A stretch of 64,000 nt of DNA from Solea solea (Eukaryota > Chordata > Actinopteri > Pleuronectiformes > Soleidae). The translations under genes were made by a program, and so were the position numbers. The stretch is from the NCBI RefSeq assembly GCF_958295425.1, contig NC_081140.1, forward strand, positions 14,802,087 to 14,866,086, given 5' to 3'. The notes beneath the pieces were generated by a model. The model was given only the letters and a program-made list of their open reading frames with translations, was not told the origin of the DNA and did no database searches. This document shows positions 1 to 12,888 of the stretch, in pieces. Each line of letters begins with the position of its first letter. Position 1 is the first letter of the stretch.

Positions 1-1603
1 AGCGCCCAGGCAACTACAACTCGAGCATCTCTCAAGATAACACAGCAAGAGGAGAATCCTCTGCGAGCCTGCTCAACCGCGATCACTTCAGAGGAATTTA
101 ATGCCGGCCTCTCGTGACGTATACAAAATTGCATTGGTGAAACGACTGTCATGTGCAATCACTGATACTGTCGTGCTGAAAATGTACACTTAAAAAGAGC
201 TGAACCGAACAATGTCATTACTGTGTATGTGTGTGGCCTTAACTCCAGCTTTAAATGCAAATTGGAACTTTGCTGTTCAAACAGGAAATACGCTGTGAGC
301 TGTTGTTCTACGAACTAACTCTACAGGGGAAGACAATTAGGATTTAAAGATGGTTTGAGGAACAAATTATATTTAGCAGCTGCAATTGCAATTTGATTTG
401 CAACACAGTTTCACAATCAATATTCAGTGTGTAGTAGCTTTAAAATGTTCGCATCACCACGTGACTACGCGTGTTTCCTATTGCAAGGATGAGAACTCGG
501 AGATATTGTTCCCAGAATGTATGCATGCACTGCTTGTAAATGTGATTTTTAAAAATTTGAAGATGTGCATGAAACGTCATTCTGATTTTCTCCCATTTGT
601 ATTCTCGCTCTCTCTCGCTCTCTGCCTGTAACGTTCTCCTGGTTCTTCTCTCCCTCCTTGTACAACCTGTGCAGGCTTGTGAAAGAAAGTGTGATGTACT
701 GTATGACAGCGCAGCAGTGGATAAGGGTCAGAGAGCGGCAGGTGGGCGACCAGGATCCCAGCGGGGATCATCTTTCCTCCTCATCTGCAGCACACCAGCC
801 TGGTACAGTAAGACGGTACGCTGTGATTTACACTCCGGAGAACCGTCTCATTTTGTGTCTCCTTGAATGCAGACAGGCAGAAAAAAAAAACACACCCGTG
901 TCTTCCAGAGCAGCAGTGAGGGCAGGCCCTTTGTCACAGACAACCAGTTTGTTCTTGTTCCGCTGTGTTTTACAGTACAGGCTTACATAAGCAAACATCC
1001 TAAGAGCAGCTGTTTTCAAAATGGACGCCAGGACGCATTCTTTTTCCACAATCACACACACAGCGCACGTTGGCATGCTGCCTCGCGACGAAGCAAACAC
1101 ACGCATCCTCCTCTCTGACAACGTCGAAAGTCATCATATCAGTGTGTGATAGCAAAGGCGTCACCGGAGGATGTCCCCTTGCCCTTGGTGCCTGTCTGGG
1201 CTACGCGGCTCTGAAGAGGGCCACAGATGGGGACTGAAGAGGAGAGAAAACAGAGACGAGGGAGTGAGGAAGGACTAAGGCAGAAAGGGAAAAAAGGAAT
1301 GTGGGAGACAACATGGGAAATGGAAGTGGAAAGAGTGAGACAGAGAGGCTTTTCAGAGGAAAGGGGAGTGAGGAGAAACACATGCAAGGACAAGACTGAA
1401 ATATAAGAGGTTGTACTGAAATATAGCAAAGTTGGACCAAAAATGTTGGATAGACGGGAGACATAAGAGGAGTATGAGTGAGAGCAAATCTCCCTGGAAC
1501 TACACCAGCCATTTTCCTCACTTCCTCCACTTATGTGTTTGATCACAGTCCATTTGGCTGTCCTGCTGCACACCCAAACACCCACTACTACACCCACACA
1601 ACC

Positions 1604-1628
1604 TGGTGGTGGTGGTGGTGGTGGTGGC
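1604..1628. repeat. (GGT)n microsatellite
   Basis: About eight GGT triplets in a row. It explains the poly-Trp, poly-Gly and poly-Pro stretches of the open frames on both strands here, which are therefore unlikely to be coding. Confidence 0.9.
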
Positions 1629-2661
1629 ATTCTTCCCATCATTCTCCTCTGCCCCCATTCTTTCATTCCTTGCATTCCTCTTTCTCTGCCAGGTTTCCAC
1701 TTTCCTTTCACGCTGGAAGAAAAGTGAAATACCCTTAAGATGTCACCGTTTTTGAATCTGAATTCATGTGCATATACTGTACAGAGAGTTTAAGGAGCGC
1801 TAAATGTATTTCATTGTATGCCCTCAAGGACAAAATGGAGACATTTTCGAACGAGCATGAGCTGTGACAGGATGGCGAGACGTCTGAAAGGCCATGAGAG
1901 AAACTCTTACATTTTTTCACAAAAGTTCACAAAATGTCCTCGATCGAAGTTGAGTCATGCTGCAGAGAGTTTTCATACGGCCATTCTAAACCCTGATTTG
2001 AATGATAAAAGAATGGGATTAAATTACAGAACTGGTTTAAATCAGATAAAAAAAACCCCACTCCTTTAAAAGAGCTTTATTATCAGTTGTTTTCAGTATT
2101 GTCATTATTATTATTAGGGACAAGCCGTCAATAAATACTTTATAATGATAAAAGAACCTGTGATTCTTGTTGGTACATCATGTTCAAACTACTGAATTAT
2201 TGTCTATTTATAGAAGCAGCAGGAAGCATGCCTCTGATGAGTCACTGCTACTTCCTTAAGAACTAACTTCAGGCCCAGTGCAATGAACATTCCTCTAATT
2301 ACTCACACACTGCACCCGAGCCGACGACTGAGAGTAGAAATAAATACTCAATTTATTGGGCAGAGAATTAAAGTCACAGTACGTCTTTTTGTATCGCTTA
2401 ATGGAGAATGTTCAAGTCAATTTTTCCCTCGGGATGAGTCACGATTAGAGAAGATGTGCCACTCAGTGTCTGGGTTGTAACGTGATTGTCAGATATACAT
2501 TAACACAAGGTTCAGTCGCACTTCTGCAGAGGAACTCTTATATAGGACGTGTGTGTGGTTACTTAATCGGCTTACTGTAATGCAAAGTCAGACAGGTTAA
2601 TGATGCAGGAAACTGGGATGGAGTTCCCCTCCAGCTCAGTCTCTGGGAACATCATAGACAT

Positions 2662-2680
2662 TGTGTGTGTGTGTGTGTGT
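2662..2680. repeat. (GT)n microsatellite
   Basis: Uninterrupted GT dinucleotides for about 19 bases. Confidence 0.9.
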
Positions 2681-2924
2681 TGCCTAAACACATAGATACA
2701 GTATCATCTCCCTTCTCCACTGTAGGTACAAAACAAGGTTGTGTTGTGTATAGAAATACTAGTTCTGTCGTTCCAGCTACAAACACCTTGAATGCAACCG
2801 AAGAAAACTGAGCAAACAACAGCCGATTTTGAACATTTTAACGTGTCATCAATTCGGATTACATAGGTCCAAATACTGTACATATTAGTCGGGTTATCTA
2901 GAGACTCTTTAATTGACCACAGGT

Positions 2925-3052
2925 GTGAGTGTGAATGTCAGTGAACGGCATCTCCTGTTTTTCAGTCTGTGATTGGCTGGCGACCAATCCAGAGAGTTCC
3001 TGCCTTTTCATCAGTGTCTTAAAGGATAAGCGGGATGGATGATGGATGGATG
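2925..3052 (+). mobile_element. Decayed 3' part of a tRNA-derived SINE-like repeat
   Basis: The order of motifs is a 'gtgtgagtgtgaatg' stretch, then 'gattggctggcgacc', then a tail 'aagcgggatggatgatgg' ending in GGAT repeats. It parallels the distal half of the longer copy at 45526-45912. The tRNA-like head is missing. This is an old 5'-truncated copy. Confidence 0.55.
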
Positions 3053-3260
3053 TATTCTATAAATATTATCATACTCTTCAGTAGGGCCGCATGCTGTTGG
3101 GGGAAAAATAGTGCAATGTTTCTAACATTGTAATATTTAAAAAAATTTTTTTTAGCATTCTTTATTGGGGAGCGATTTCACAGGCAACAACACAACAGTG
3201 CAACAAGACTTCCTGTCACAACTGAACAAAGACTTGGACCCATTTGCACGACTCTGGAGA

Positions 3261-3671
3261 CTACGGAGCCCCTAAAGGGACATGGCGGAAAAATAAAAAC
3301 GTGCAGAAGATACTTTCTGGTGCTCACGAGATACTTTCTCGTGCACACCAGAAAGTATCTTGTGCGCACTGGGAGACTATCCACTGCATTTCGGTTTGTG
3401 CTTCTGTCCAGGAGTTAGTTCGGCTATATTTTAATTAACCTGGGACTTCATTATAAGGACATTGACGCTCTACTAGCAAGTCTTCACAGTCATGTTGTGT
3501 CTGAAAGACATTTTCACACAGAAACACAAACCGAAATGCAGTGGATGATCTCCTAGACACGAGATACTTTCTGGTGCTCACAAGAAAGCATCTCGTGCGC
3601 ACCAGAAAGTATCTTCACGAGAAACATTTCATTTAAATTTTTTCCCCTGTGTCCCTTTAGGGGCTCCGTAG
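3261..3671. mobile_element. Foldback MITE with long inverted repeats
   Basis: The ends are perfect inverted repeats of 22 bp (3261-3282 and 3650-3671, starting CTACGGAGCCCC). The similarity continues inward, with gaps and mismatches, for about 160 bp on each arm, leaving a central spacer near 90 bp. Each arm also contains a smaller internal palindrome built from 'gatactttctggtg' and its complement. There is no open frame for a transposase, so it would be non-autonomous. I could not see a clear target-site duplication, so the superfamily is unassigned. Confidence 0.8.
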
Positions 3672-4049
3672 GGGACAAAGTAAAAACTAAACAATCTTTT
3701 ATTTTGAAAATGCAACAAAATTACCCTCTTTCGAGGGACAAACTACTAGCAAAACTAGGGCTTGAGCAAACAAAAGTACAAAACCTGACGAGACGATGGC
3801 ACTGGGGTTACACTGGTCAACAAGAGAAGACGAACTGACAACAGACAAAGGGAGAGGCAGACCATATACAGTATACACACATGGTAATGGGGAAACAATC
3901 AGGGCGGGAAAAACACAAGGAGAAGTTACCTGAAACGAGAAGAGAGTAAATATCTTAATTGCGATAACATGATGGAATATTGTGTTTTAATTTTAAGCTC
4001 GTGCTACTGAACAGTTGTTTTTTTCCACACTTTCTGACCATACTAGACA

Positions 4050-4092
4050 CTCATTGGCCCCCAGGTCATTTGAGTTTGACACCCCCGGCATA
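4050..4092. mobile_element. hAT-like transposon terminus (fragment)
   Basis: The sequence 'gagtttgacacccccg' after 'ggcccccaggtcatt' matches the typical terminal inverted repeat of vertebrate hAT (Charlie-like) elements, which read GAGTTTGACACCCCTG at one end. Only this end is recognisable. Compare the fuller copy at 12607-12888. Confidence 0.5.
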
Positions 4093-4974
4093 AACCCTTA
4101 AGAAAGTGCATTAAAACGTCCAGGAGGTTTTTCTATTTTTCCCCATACAGCTAACATTGTTCAATTGCAGCATAGCCATCTACCCACCACCCCGCGCTGC
4201 AAATCGCTAATGCATCCCACAGCAGTCTGTGATCTGACTGCACAAAGAGATCTAGTATCAATACTCCATCAAACTCACAGTAAATGGAAGAAATGTAGAT
4301 GTTCTGGGAGTGGCAATGGTGACGTAATTATCAAACTGTTGTTACTGAGAAAAACATTACATTACAGCTGTTTGAATGAACGTTTCTGTTCAAGAATAAA
4401 ACCACCTGTCCGGAATACCACAACACTGAATGCATAGAGGAAAAAAAAAAACTACCAGTTATCTATCGTTTGGTGTGGGAGCATGTCCATGCCTGTCACG
4501 AGGCCTGGCCTGCCCAAGTCTGGATCTGACTGCCTACATGGCTGCTTTACTGGGGAGGGGGGTGAAAGAGGTTTGGCCAGATGGAGGGAAGAAGAGAAGT
4601 ATAGAGTAAGGGAAGTAGGGGAGGGAGGGAGGGCTCGCGGGATGAAGGGAAAATGTAGGTCAACACACAGTCAAAGCCCTGTCACATGTTCCAGTCAGCT
4701 GGAATCTGGCCTCCAGTCCAAACCAGAATGTTATGTAAGAGGTTATTGATCCGTATGTCGGAAAAAAAAACCTAGTGCCAGTCGAGGCTGGAAATGAGTG
4801 TGAAATTTTAAGTCGAGGGGGGAAATTTAGACGGTATCAATATTTGACCCTGTCGTGTGGAAAAAGGAAGGAGAAAGGAAGATGCCAGAATGTGGCTGTC
4901 ATCAGATGATGTCATCGCCTTCTTCTTGTTCTGCCCTCCAGTTTCCAACTCTTACATTCCATAACCCTCACCTG

Positions 4975-5083
4975 TAGGTTCGATTCCCGGCAGCATGTGA
5001 ATACACTGTAGTGTCAAACAGCTTTGACTGGGCGTCAAGACTAGAGCTAGTGCTATATAAATACAAACCATTTACCTTCTAAT
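4975..5083 (+). mobile_element. tRNA-derived SINE fragment
   Basis: A B-box-like 'ggttcgattcccgg' is followed by 'gtgtcaaacagctttg' and a 'gctatataaatacaaacc' tail. This order is typical of a teleost tRNA-derived short interspersed element. The A-box half is missing, so it is a 5'-truncated relic. Confidence 0.55.
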
Positions 5084-5987
5084 TTGGTTTATAAATAACA
5101 TTGTTATTTAAAAATGGAGGTTTGGAATTAGACTGTCTGAGGATAATGTGTTCCTTTTCCACCACCAAGGCCAGTCATATCAGTGAGCAGGCCTTGGCGC
5201 AGCCTCCGGCAACCAAGATAAACCTTGTGGAAACGCTGCTTCACAGAAATTCGGCCCACAACTGCCGTGGACTCCTCACACTCACATGCTGAAAGGTCGG
5301 AGTTCCCTGTGTGCTGTGGAGGACAGAGGGTAATGAATAGAAGAATGTTGTAACAGGAGACCAAAGTACCACTTGACACCTCAGAAGTCATCCACACAGT
5401 TCAGAGATCAATGTCAAACGACTCTTCATAAAAATCTATATCTTCATTCTGTATTTAATCGTGAACACATGCTACATGAATGAGAACTCATGCTGCACGT
5501 GGACCACAGTAAAACAATGAGGAAGACAAATTAGGTGATTGCTTAAAATGGTTCAGAATTCAAGTGAGAATGTTTCCTGGAACAAACAGACTCAACGTTG
5601 AGTGGTGACACAGACAAAGGGCAGCAGTCACAGTTCAGTGACTGCAGTAGAGTACACACACACAGAGAGAGAGATCTTTGGACAAATACAGTGGGGACAG
5701 ACAATTTGGCAAATATTCACCTTGAAATGTTGATAAAAAAGGAAATTGTGACGTGTGAATATTGATTTTAACAATGTTTTAGTTGAAAACTCCAACTTTT
5801 TTTAATTTCACATTAAGCTCACCTTAGCCCCAGGTGTCAAACACTCTCATTTGCCTAAATTTGCTTTGCAGATTTAACAGAATGTACAAAACCCATGTTG
5901 GTTCAACCTCACTCAGACATCCATTTTTTATCTGTAGTTTTACTGGCATGTAGTTGTGGTCTGTGTCTTTAAGCGCCCCTATGTGTA

Positions 5988-5989
<2 letters not shown>

Positions 5990-6020
<31 letters not shown>

Positions 6021-6037
6021 GTATATATATATATATA
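5990..6037. repeat. Compound (CA)n-(TA)n microsatellite
   Basis: (CA)12 runs directly into an interrupted (TA)n tract. Flanking open frames that encode His-Thr or Ile-Tyr repeats are artefacts of it. Confidence 0.9.
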
Positions 6038-7629
6038 GTCATGTCAAAGACATGTGCTGTACTATGCTGAGTGTTGCAGGCGTGCCCAGAACCATACTCA
6101 GGGGAATACTTCCCTTATGGCCTCATGGAACTTTCCACTGTGCTACAGTATAAAGAGGAAGAAGAAACCGTGTCTGGCCATATCATAATGTGGGTCATTC
6201 AATCTATAACAGAGCTGACAAAGCAAACTATCACTATCAACTCAATCTTTGCACCACTGTTGGAGAAAGACATACACGAAAGCGGAGAATGGAACAGATT
6301 TTTAAAAATGCAATCTTTAGAGCGATGTTCTCCAGAGAATAACTTAAAATACAAATGAGGTCAAAACCAAAATGACTAATTATCACGACATACAGTAGAG
6401 ACCATTCATAGTAACCATTAGTGCATGTGTACCAAACTAAAACAACCCTGCCCCTGAAGCCTCATTCAGTATAGCGACAAAAAAACCCTCCGTGTATGAG
6501 GAAATTGATATGATGGACAGAGTTTACACATCTGCTGTTAGCACACGTGCACACACGTTTTTATTTAAAGAATTCAATTGATTTTAGTCTTGCAGAATTT
6601 GTGGACGCTATAAATACCATGTTGTGGTAGGCTATGCATGACCGAGTGCCACGTTGATCATCACTACATGACAGGGTAATTACTGCCTGTTCAAAACACG
6701 TTCAACTCAACATTTTATTCATTGTCAGTGAAATGTTATAACAATAGAGCGTATTTGTCACCACATCAGGAAATACAGGCCCACAAATTCACACACCTAG
6801 GTGAAACTAATGCGACGTCAACACACCAGCTCTGTAATCCCTCCACCCTCCATCGGAATCATAATGTTCCATTTCTAATGAGCATAGAATAATCAAATCG
6901 TTGTTAAATAATTAATGACTCATTGAAACACTGTCCTTGAAAACGTTGATGAAGTTCCCTTAAAACTTAGACGGTTATAACATGGACAGGATTTTATAGT
7001 GGGAATAATTTCCTACAAGGTAAATATTTCTATAACTGTGAAAATATTATTACACACGACACAATGAGCAAGGTGCCAAATAACATTAGATGAGCCATTA
7101 TTTAACACACTGTGTTACCATAGGAGCAGCAATGGAAAAACGACTTGCTCTGCCTGTTAATAATCCCAGTATAAAATGTTTGGGTGTGGTTTCGCCGTTA
7201 CTGTGCTATAAACCCAGCAGTCAAGAATGCGTTTGCGTATGTGACTGATCATTTCCAATTTGTGAAACCTTAGCCGTGCTACATGATCTTGGAGGTGGAG
7301 CTTGCTTACTGACAACAGTTTAGGAGGGTTCATTGGCAGAAATTGAACTACATCTGATTGTTAGCCTTCAAAATGTACGTGAGACGAGGCCCTTCCAAAG
7401 CGGAAACTTACTATGCTAACTAAGAAGAAAAGCATCCTTTTTGGTCTGCAATGACCACCGTAGTTCCCTGACATGCTTGGGAAAGGGAGGGGTGAGTGAG
7501 TAGAGTGAGTCCGCTGTTTGTTACAGTCTGCAGTGTCACCATTAGTCAGTATGAGCTGCTGATGAATTTTTTTTTTGCTGTTGCGTATCGGCTTCTTCTG
7601 TTATTTTCTAGACACTGTGAAGAAGAGCG

Positions 7630-7945
7630 GTGAGGTGCCAAACCATTCCATTCTTCAGTACCCTTGGGGTACCAGAGTAATGATATGGTATGGTACAGGA
7701 GGAAGTCAGCTGATTTGGCGACAGAAAAGCATCACTCCACAGTCTATTCTCACAGATTAACGTCTTGTTGTCTGTTGTGTCATGTTTGATGTCGTATCTC
7801 GCTGACACGGCCATCAGGCACAGCGCACACCCCGCCTACCAAGTAAAGGTACTGTTCTCAGTCGGAACTCAAGCCTGACCCAGGGGTTTACCGTTCCAAA
7901 CCGTACCACACTGTACCAAACCGAACTGTACCTTGATGGAAACAC
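7630..7945. mobile_element. Probable MITE with 'accgtacca' terminal motifs
   Basis: The right end carries closely spaced copies of accgt(t/a)cc-type motifs, such as 'ccgttccaaaccgtacc' (7891 onward). The left part carries complementary 'ggtatggtac' motifs. There is no coding capacity. I infer a non-autonomous DNA element, but the exact ends and any target duplication are unclear. Confidence 0.4.
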
Positions 7946-9805
7946 CACTCCCTACCGCATTATCTGGGTGTCTTAGTACGACTTTTACATCTTTTTAACA
8001 TCATTTTAAAAGTGCCAAATAATCCGATTGACAAAGTTTTCATGTACATATAATGTTGACCTTTAATGTTCCTCTGTTTAAGATTTCACATATTTGTAAC
8101 GATATTATGATCCCTCAGTAAACAACTCACTGCTAAGAGAATCTGCTGTGAAAACGCTTATTAAAGCTTTGTGTGTTTACTAAGGTAACATTGAATAATA
8201 ACACAGCCGAAACAAATGTTCCAGTGACTTAGGCAGCATCCCAAGTGAAAAAAAGACAATGGGTGTGGCCCTCTCTCGGCCTGTGCTCTGCCTTTACTAA
8301 CAACCCTGCGGAACAACCTGGGCCACATACTTTCATGATCTGCACTACAGCGAGGGAGTCAACACTTGGCCTGATTTTGGAGGTGCATTTTTCAGCTTCC
8401 TTTGGAAAGCTGCACACTGGCACGCTGGCCCTTTAAATCACTGCAAAGTGTCATCTCACACGCACCCAACTTTGCTGAGTCACTGGGTTCAGACTGCTTT
8501 TGTAACCTCCACCCAGCAGGGCTTCTCATTGGCTTCGGCCTCCTCGCTGCACTACACATGGTTGGCTGCCAGCACTACTAATCAGTTTCATTTTGTCAGA
8601 AGTATTTCTTAAAGTGACAGGGGTGTTCCCCTAACTCCCCCTCACTCCCCTGACACTGATTTCTAGGTCTGGGAGGACCAGGCCTCAGAGGCCCATACTT
8701 TATTTACTTGAATTTTGGAATGAGAGGATGGATTGGGGAGAGTTTAAGGAGACGGCCTCAGTCATGTGGTGTTTCAACGGTCACGGCAGAGTATTATATG
8801 TGTGTGTGTGTGAGAGGTTTCACATCTGTTTTAGACACCAGATGTTTATGACCAGTGAAGTGGAGTTTGTGAAAGCAAATATAGACAATAATAATATATA
8901 GAAATACATGACACTGTTTATCAACTTGAGCAGAAGCTGTCTGTATATCTTGTTTGCCACTACATTGGATTTGCTGTGAACAGATTACATCCATAACCAT
9001 ATACAGTCTGTTACTGATACGTATAGATGCAGATTTTTAGCAACATGAGCAGGGAACGCAATCCCAGTAGTACAGCCAGTTTGTTCTAGAATAACATATC
9101 TCATCAGCTATTGCTCAAAGTCCCATTTGATTTTGCCATGTCATTCATGTCCACCTGCAGATAAACTTCAGCAAACTCAGAACTTTTTTTTTTATAGCTG
9201 CTTCAAGGAATACGTCACTAATTTGCATTTAGCTTTGCGTTACTAGAATAGCAGCAGTATTCTTCGAGAAACATCTTCCTTCTTTGTCTTGCCCTCCAAA
9301 TGGCAAAGTGACACAAATCACTTGGTAAGACGGGGGTGTGGCCTATGACTGTGCATTCTGGGAGTTGTTGTCGTTCATCTACAAGAGCCAAAAAGACATT
9401 GTCTGCGTTTCTCAGGCCAAGAAATCACTTGATTCAAACATTATTTCACATTTGACCCCGTTTTTATAAACCCTCATCTTTCCAGTGGTTAAATATGTAA
9501 GATTAATATTTTTTTTAGAAAAGTAACTACAAACTGCATTTAGCTCACAGCTTCAGCAGTTCAGTGAAACAGTGAAATACATACTACCCATATAATAACT
9601 CACCTAAAAAAAAGTCTCCTAACTTCTGCAAACTCTTCACGCCTGAAGTGTTCCTTCAGGGACCATAACACATTGATCCCACAGCCAGATTCTGGTTCTG
9701 CTGATATTCTCTGTCAGTTTTGAACCCTCTGACTCTTATCTTCAGGCTCTCAGTTTCATTTCCGGGAGTCAGTCTCTTTCACTGGAAAGCAGAATGTCCC
9801 CTCAC

Positions 9806-9945
9806 CTGTTGTGAGGTTTGCAATGTGTTCTTTCTGTTCAGGTTTGGAGAGCACCTGACTTGAATAGTTTCCAGATTGCTCATTACCTGGCAGAGGTGCA
9901 GATGGCTTCTTGGAATCTATTTTAAATAGGGATTTCCTGAGAGCA
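9806..9945 (-). other. Candidate internal coding exon, gene unidentified
   Basis: On the minus strand a pyrimidine-rich tract ending in TTCAG lies directly before base 9945. A strong donor (CAG|GTGAGG) follows base 9806. The 140-nt interval stays open in one frame. It encodes a hydrophilic Lys/Ser/Pro-rich peptide containing SLFKIDSKKPSAPLP and EQKEHIANLTT, of a kind common in disordered protein regions. The start phase leaves one base and the end phase leaves one base. I do not recognise the protein and see no partner exon nearby. It could be a chance combination or a relic. Confidence 0.3.
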
Positions 9946-10196
9946 CTGAAGTGAAACAAACAAAGATTGGCGATAAAGAAATAGCAGAAAATAGGGGAAC
10001 ATATTTAGAAACCAGAACAGAAATGCATGGCTCTTATCAACAAGTTGTACCGCCGAAACATATATATATATATGTATGACACTTCTATGCTGAGGTCCAA
10101 TAACACTAACTACACAAAATAGTACACTTTGTATTGCATGGTGCTAGTGCATAGTATTTTTTAGTTTTATGTGACACATGATCATAATTCTACACG

Positions 10197-10450
10197 GGTG
10201 TGCAGTGGTTAGCAGTAAAACTTCACAGCAGGAAGGGTTTTTAGTTTGAATCACAGGGACTTTCTCTGCATGCATCCTCGGCGTTTGCATGGGTTTTTCT
10301 CTGAAAACTCACACTTCCTCCCACAGTTCAAGACTGGCACATTGTGTGGAGCTTAGTTGACCGCACGTGTGAAAATGAATGGTAGTTTGTCTCTGTATGT
10401 TGAAAACCTGTCCATGGCTATGCCTCTCACTCAGTGTCAGCTGGGATTGG
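10197..10450 (+). mobile_element. Decayed SINE-like repeat, plus strand
   Basis: Motif order matches the intact copy at 45526-45912: 'gtgcagtggttagcag', 'gtttgcatgggttt', 'cttcctcccacagttc', 'gaatggtagtttgtctctg', then 'gtcagctgggattgg'. Many substitutions and deletions mark it as old. The Pol III B box is no longer recognisable. Confidence 0.65.
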
Positions 10451-12606
10451 ATTAGTCATCATAAAGCGTTACATTCACTTAAAACCAACCAGTACATTTC
10501 TTTAATAAAATTAAAAGTCCTGAAACACATTTTATTCTCAACATTTTTGACTTTACAAACTTGAACTGTATGTATACCTACAGACACAATGCATTTTAAT
10601 CATGAACTTTGAGTAACTCAGTTCTGATTCACCTTCCATGGTGTGCGACATTTACTCACTTAGTCACTTTTACCATTACGACCTGTGATAAACTCATGCA
10701 AACACTCATGGAAGCACATTGCCTGTGATACAGCTTGTATTCGGACAAGAGTGTCACTCAAACTCAACTCGCTTGCAGTTCTATGAGTTCTGTTGCAGTG
10801 ATACTGTATGTGCGTGTGTGAGAAGGCACCGACTTTGAGATGTGAAGTTAATGATACATCCTGCCCTGTCAAGGGGTGGGGGGGGGTGGGGGGGACAGTT
10901 GCAGTCTGGTCCTCCAGGAAACAGCCACCTGACAATGCGGGTAGAGACCATACAAGAACACTGAGGCGAGGAGGAAGGATTGGTTTCCTGAACGATGAGT
11001 GCCTGTGGCGCAATCCTGTCCAGCTTTGTGAATGCATCGACATAAATTGAGTCACAGAATAAAAGCTGTGTCACTGTGCTGAGGAGGCATTGTGTTACTG
11101 CCAACGACCTGTCAACGGAGGGGTTGACAGGTTGTGGTGTTTTATCTGCGTAACGTCAGTGCTCTGTAACACAGCCAAAAATTATAAACATTTACAGCTT
11201 GTGTGCGAATGCTCCTAAAAGCCAAATGACACACCTGTGCGTTCACACCACATGTGCACAAGCAAGTACACCCACGACTGATCCTCAAAAACCCTGCCAA
11301 TATTGAACTCCACACCTGTGCAAAAAGGTGAACATAAGCCCACGTCATAAAAAAAGACATTGAAAAACATTGACTCAAGATTGGGCCGTCTCATACATGC
11401 ACTGCAGTGGCTTTGGAGGACTTCAGGTATCGTCAATTATGCATTGTCACTCTCTAAGATGCACTGCTCTGCTGTTTTCAGGAACAAATCTGCAGTTCAT
11501 GTCTTCAATCCGCACTCAAATCCTCAAACACTGTTGCTCTTCCCCGAACAGTAGCTTGGCTAATCTTCTCATTATGTAAATGACATCATGTGCGTTTTCC
11601 ATGTCACCTTGAGTCCTGCTTCCACAGCTGGCACACAAATGTTTGATTTTTTTTTCTTCCCTCCCTTGTGAAAGGGAAAATGCAGCACTATCCATTCTCT
11701 TTTCCAAATGTGGGATTGTAGTGACTTCAGCAAGCAAGCCTCCAATTGAGGTTTCCGTCCATGAGAAGCGCAATCACTTATTTGGTAGTAGAACTCGATT
11801 CTTACTCCGCTCCAAACCACAGGAATGCTGTGTTTGCTTAAAAAAAAGATGCCTAACCATGAATGCTAAAAAACACCCAAAAATGATCAAGAGTTTTGGT
11901 TGTTTAGGCTTCATTTTGGGTTCAACATGGGGATTTTTGAGGAGGCCAAGGATAGTAAATGTAGAAGAGGAGTGTGGTGGGAGGAGTGTGTGTCTGCCAG
12001 GCTGTTTTGTGTCCCTGAGCTCAAAGGTCTGTAAATTTAAGTTCATTTTTGGGGAGATGTTTTTAGGGACAGAAGTGCAATGAGTGAAAATTAAAAACCA
12101 TCTTGGTTTGTTTTAGAAAGTACTATAACATCAGAAATCCTCTGGCATTTTTTAAAAGTATCACACAATTTGCATTTGCTTCCTATTCTGCAGCTGCATA
12201 TTGAATTTTTAATGTCACCCTAAAATGTTATTTTTTTCTTATCATAGCAATACATAATATATGATTTACTATGCTCTTTCCACCCTTTGTTTTTGACCTA
12301 CTGTGTAACTGTTGACATGGAACTTCAGCAATGTTTTCATCGAGAGCTACAGAGCAGTTTGGAAGTGTAAACCCAGATGGCAATAGCCACGTCAGCTACA
12401 TCAATAGCTCGATATCCTACCAGCCCATCACGTTGTCAGTCTGCTGAATGATCCGACAGTACATTACATGCATTACCACAAAGAGGGGATTTCAAAGGCT
12501 GCTTGTGTTTCTCTTCAGAAGTTGATACTCACCGGTGTTTATAGGGTTGAAAGATTCAACATTTTCAAATCCAAACAATGCAATTTCCCTTTGTTTTTCT
12601 ATCTTC

Positions 12607-12888
12607 CAGGGGTCTCAAACTCAAATGACGTGGGGGCCACATGAGCTTCATGACAGGCTAGGAGGGGCCAGCCAAGAGAAAAAACATTTTTCTGTAGGGG
12701 TGAGCTATATTAGCAATTTGTGACAAAATTTGACATAATTTAAAAACAAAAGGTGTTTTGTTTTGATACATAACACTATATAAAAACATATTTATCATGC
12801 AAAATGTATCTATAAGTATCAAAACCAAACATTTAAGTCCTTTGAAGGCCCTTCGGCTGTGAGTTTGATAAACACTGTTCTAGGCCAA
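12607..12888. mobile_element. hAT-like non-autonomous transposon
   Basis: The left end reads 'caggggtctcaaactcaa' and the right end reads 'gtgagtttgataaacactg', a degraded inverted copy. 'GGGGGCCACATGAG' near the left end is also typical of hAT-family MITEs. The interior is AT-rich and has no long open frame. Confidence 0.65.

Noticed and set aside
1139..1738. Overlapping frames with poly-Pro or poly-Trp
   Set aside because: They are produced by the (GGT)n run and purine/pyrimidine tracts on both strands.
11643..12083. 146-codon open frame, plus strand
   Set aside because: No family match and opposite-strand frames of similar length. There is no splice or promoter evidence.
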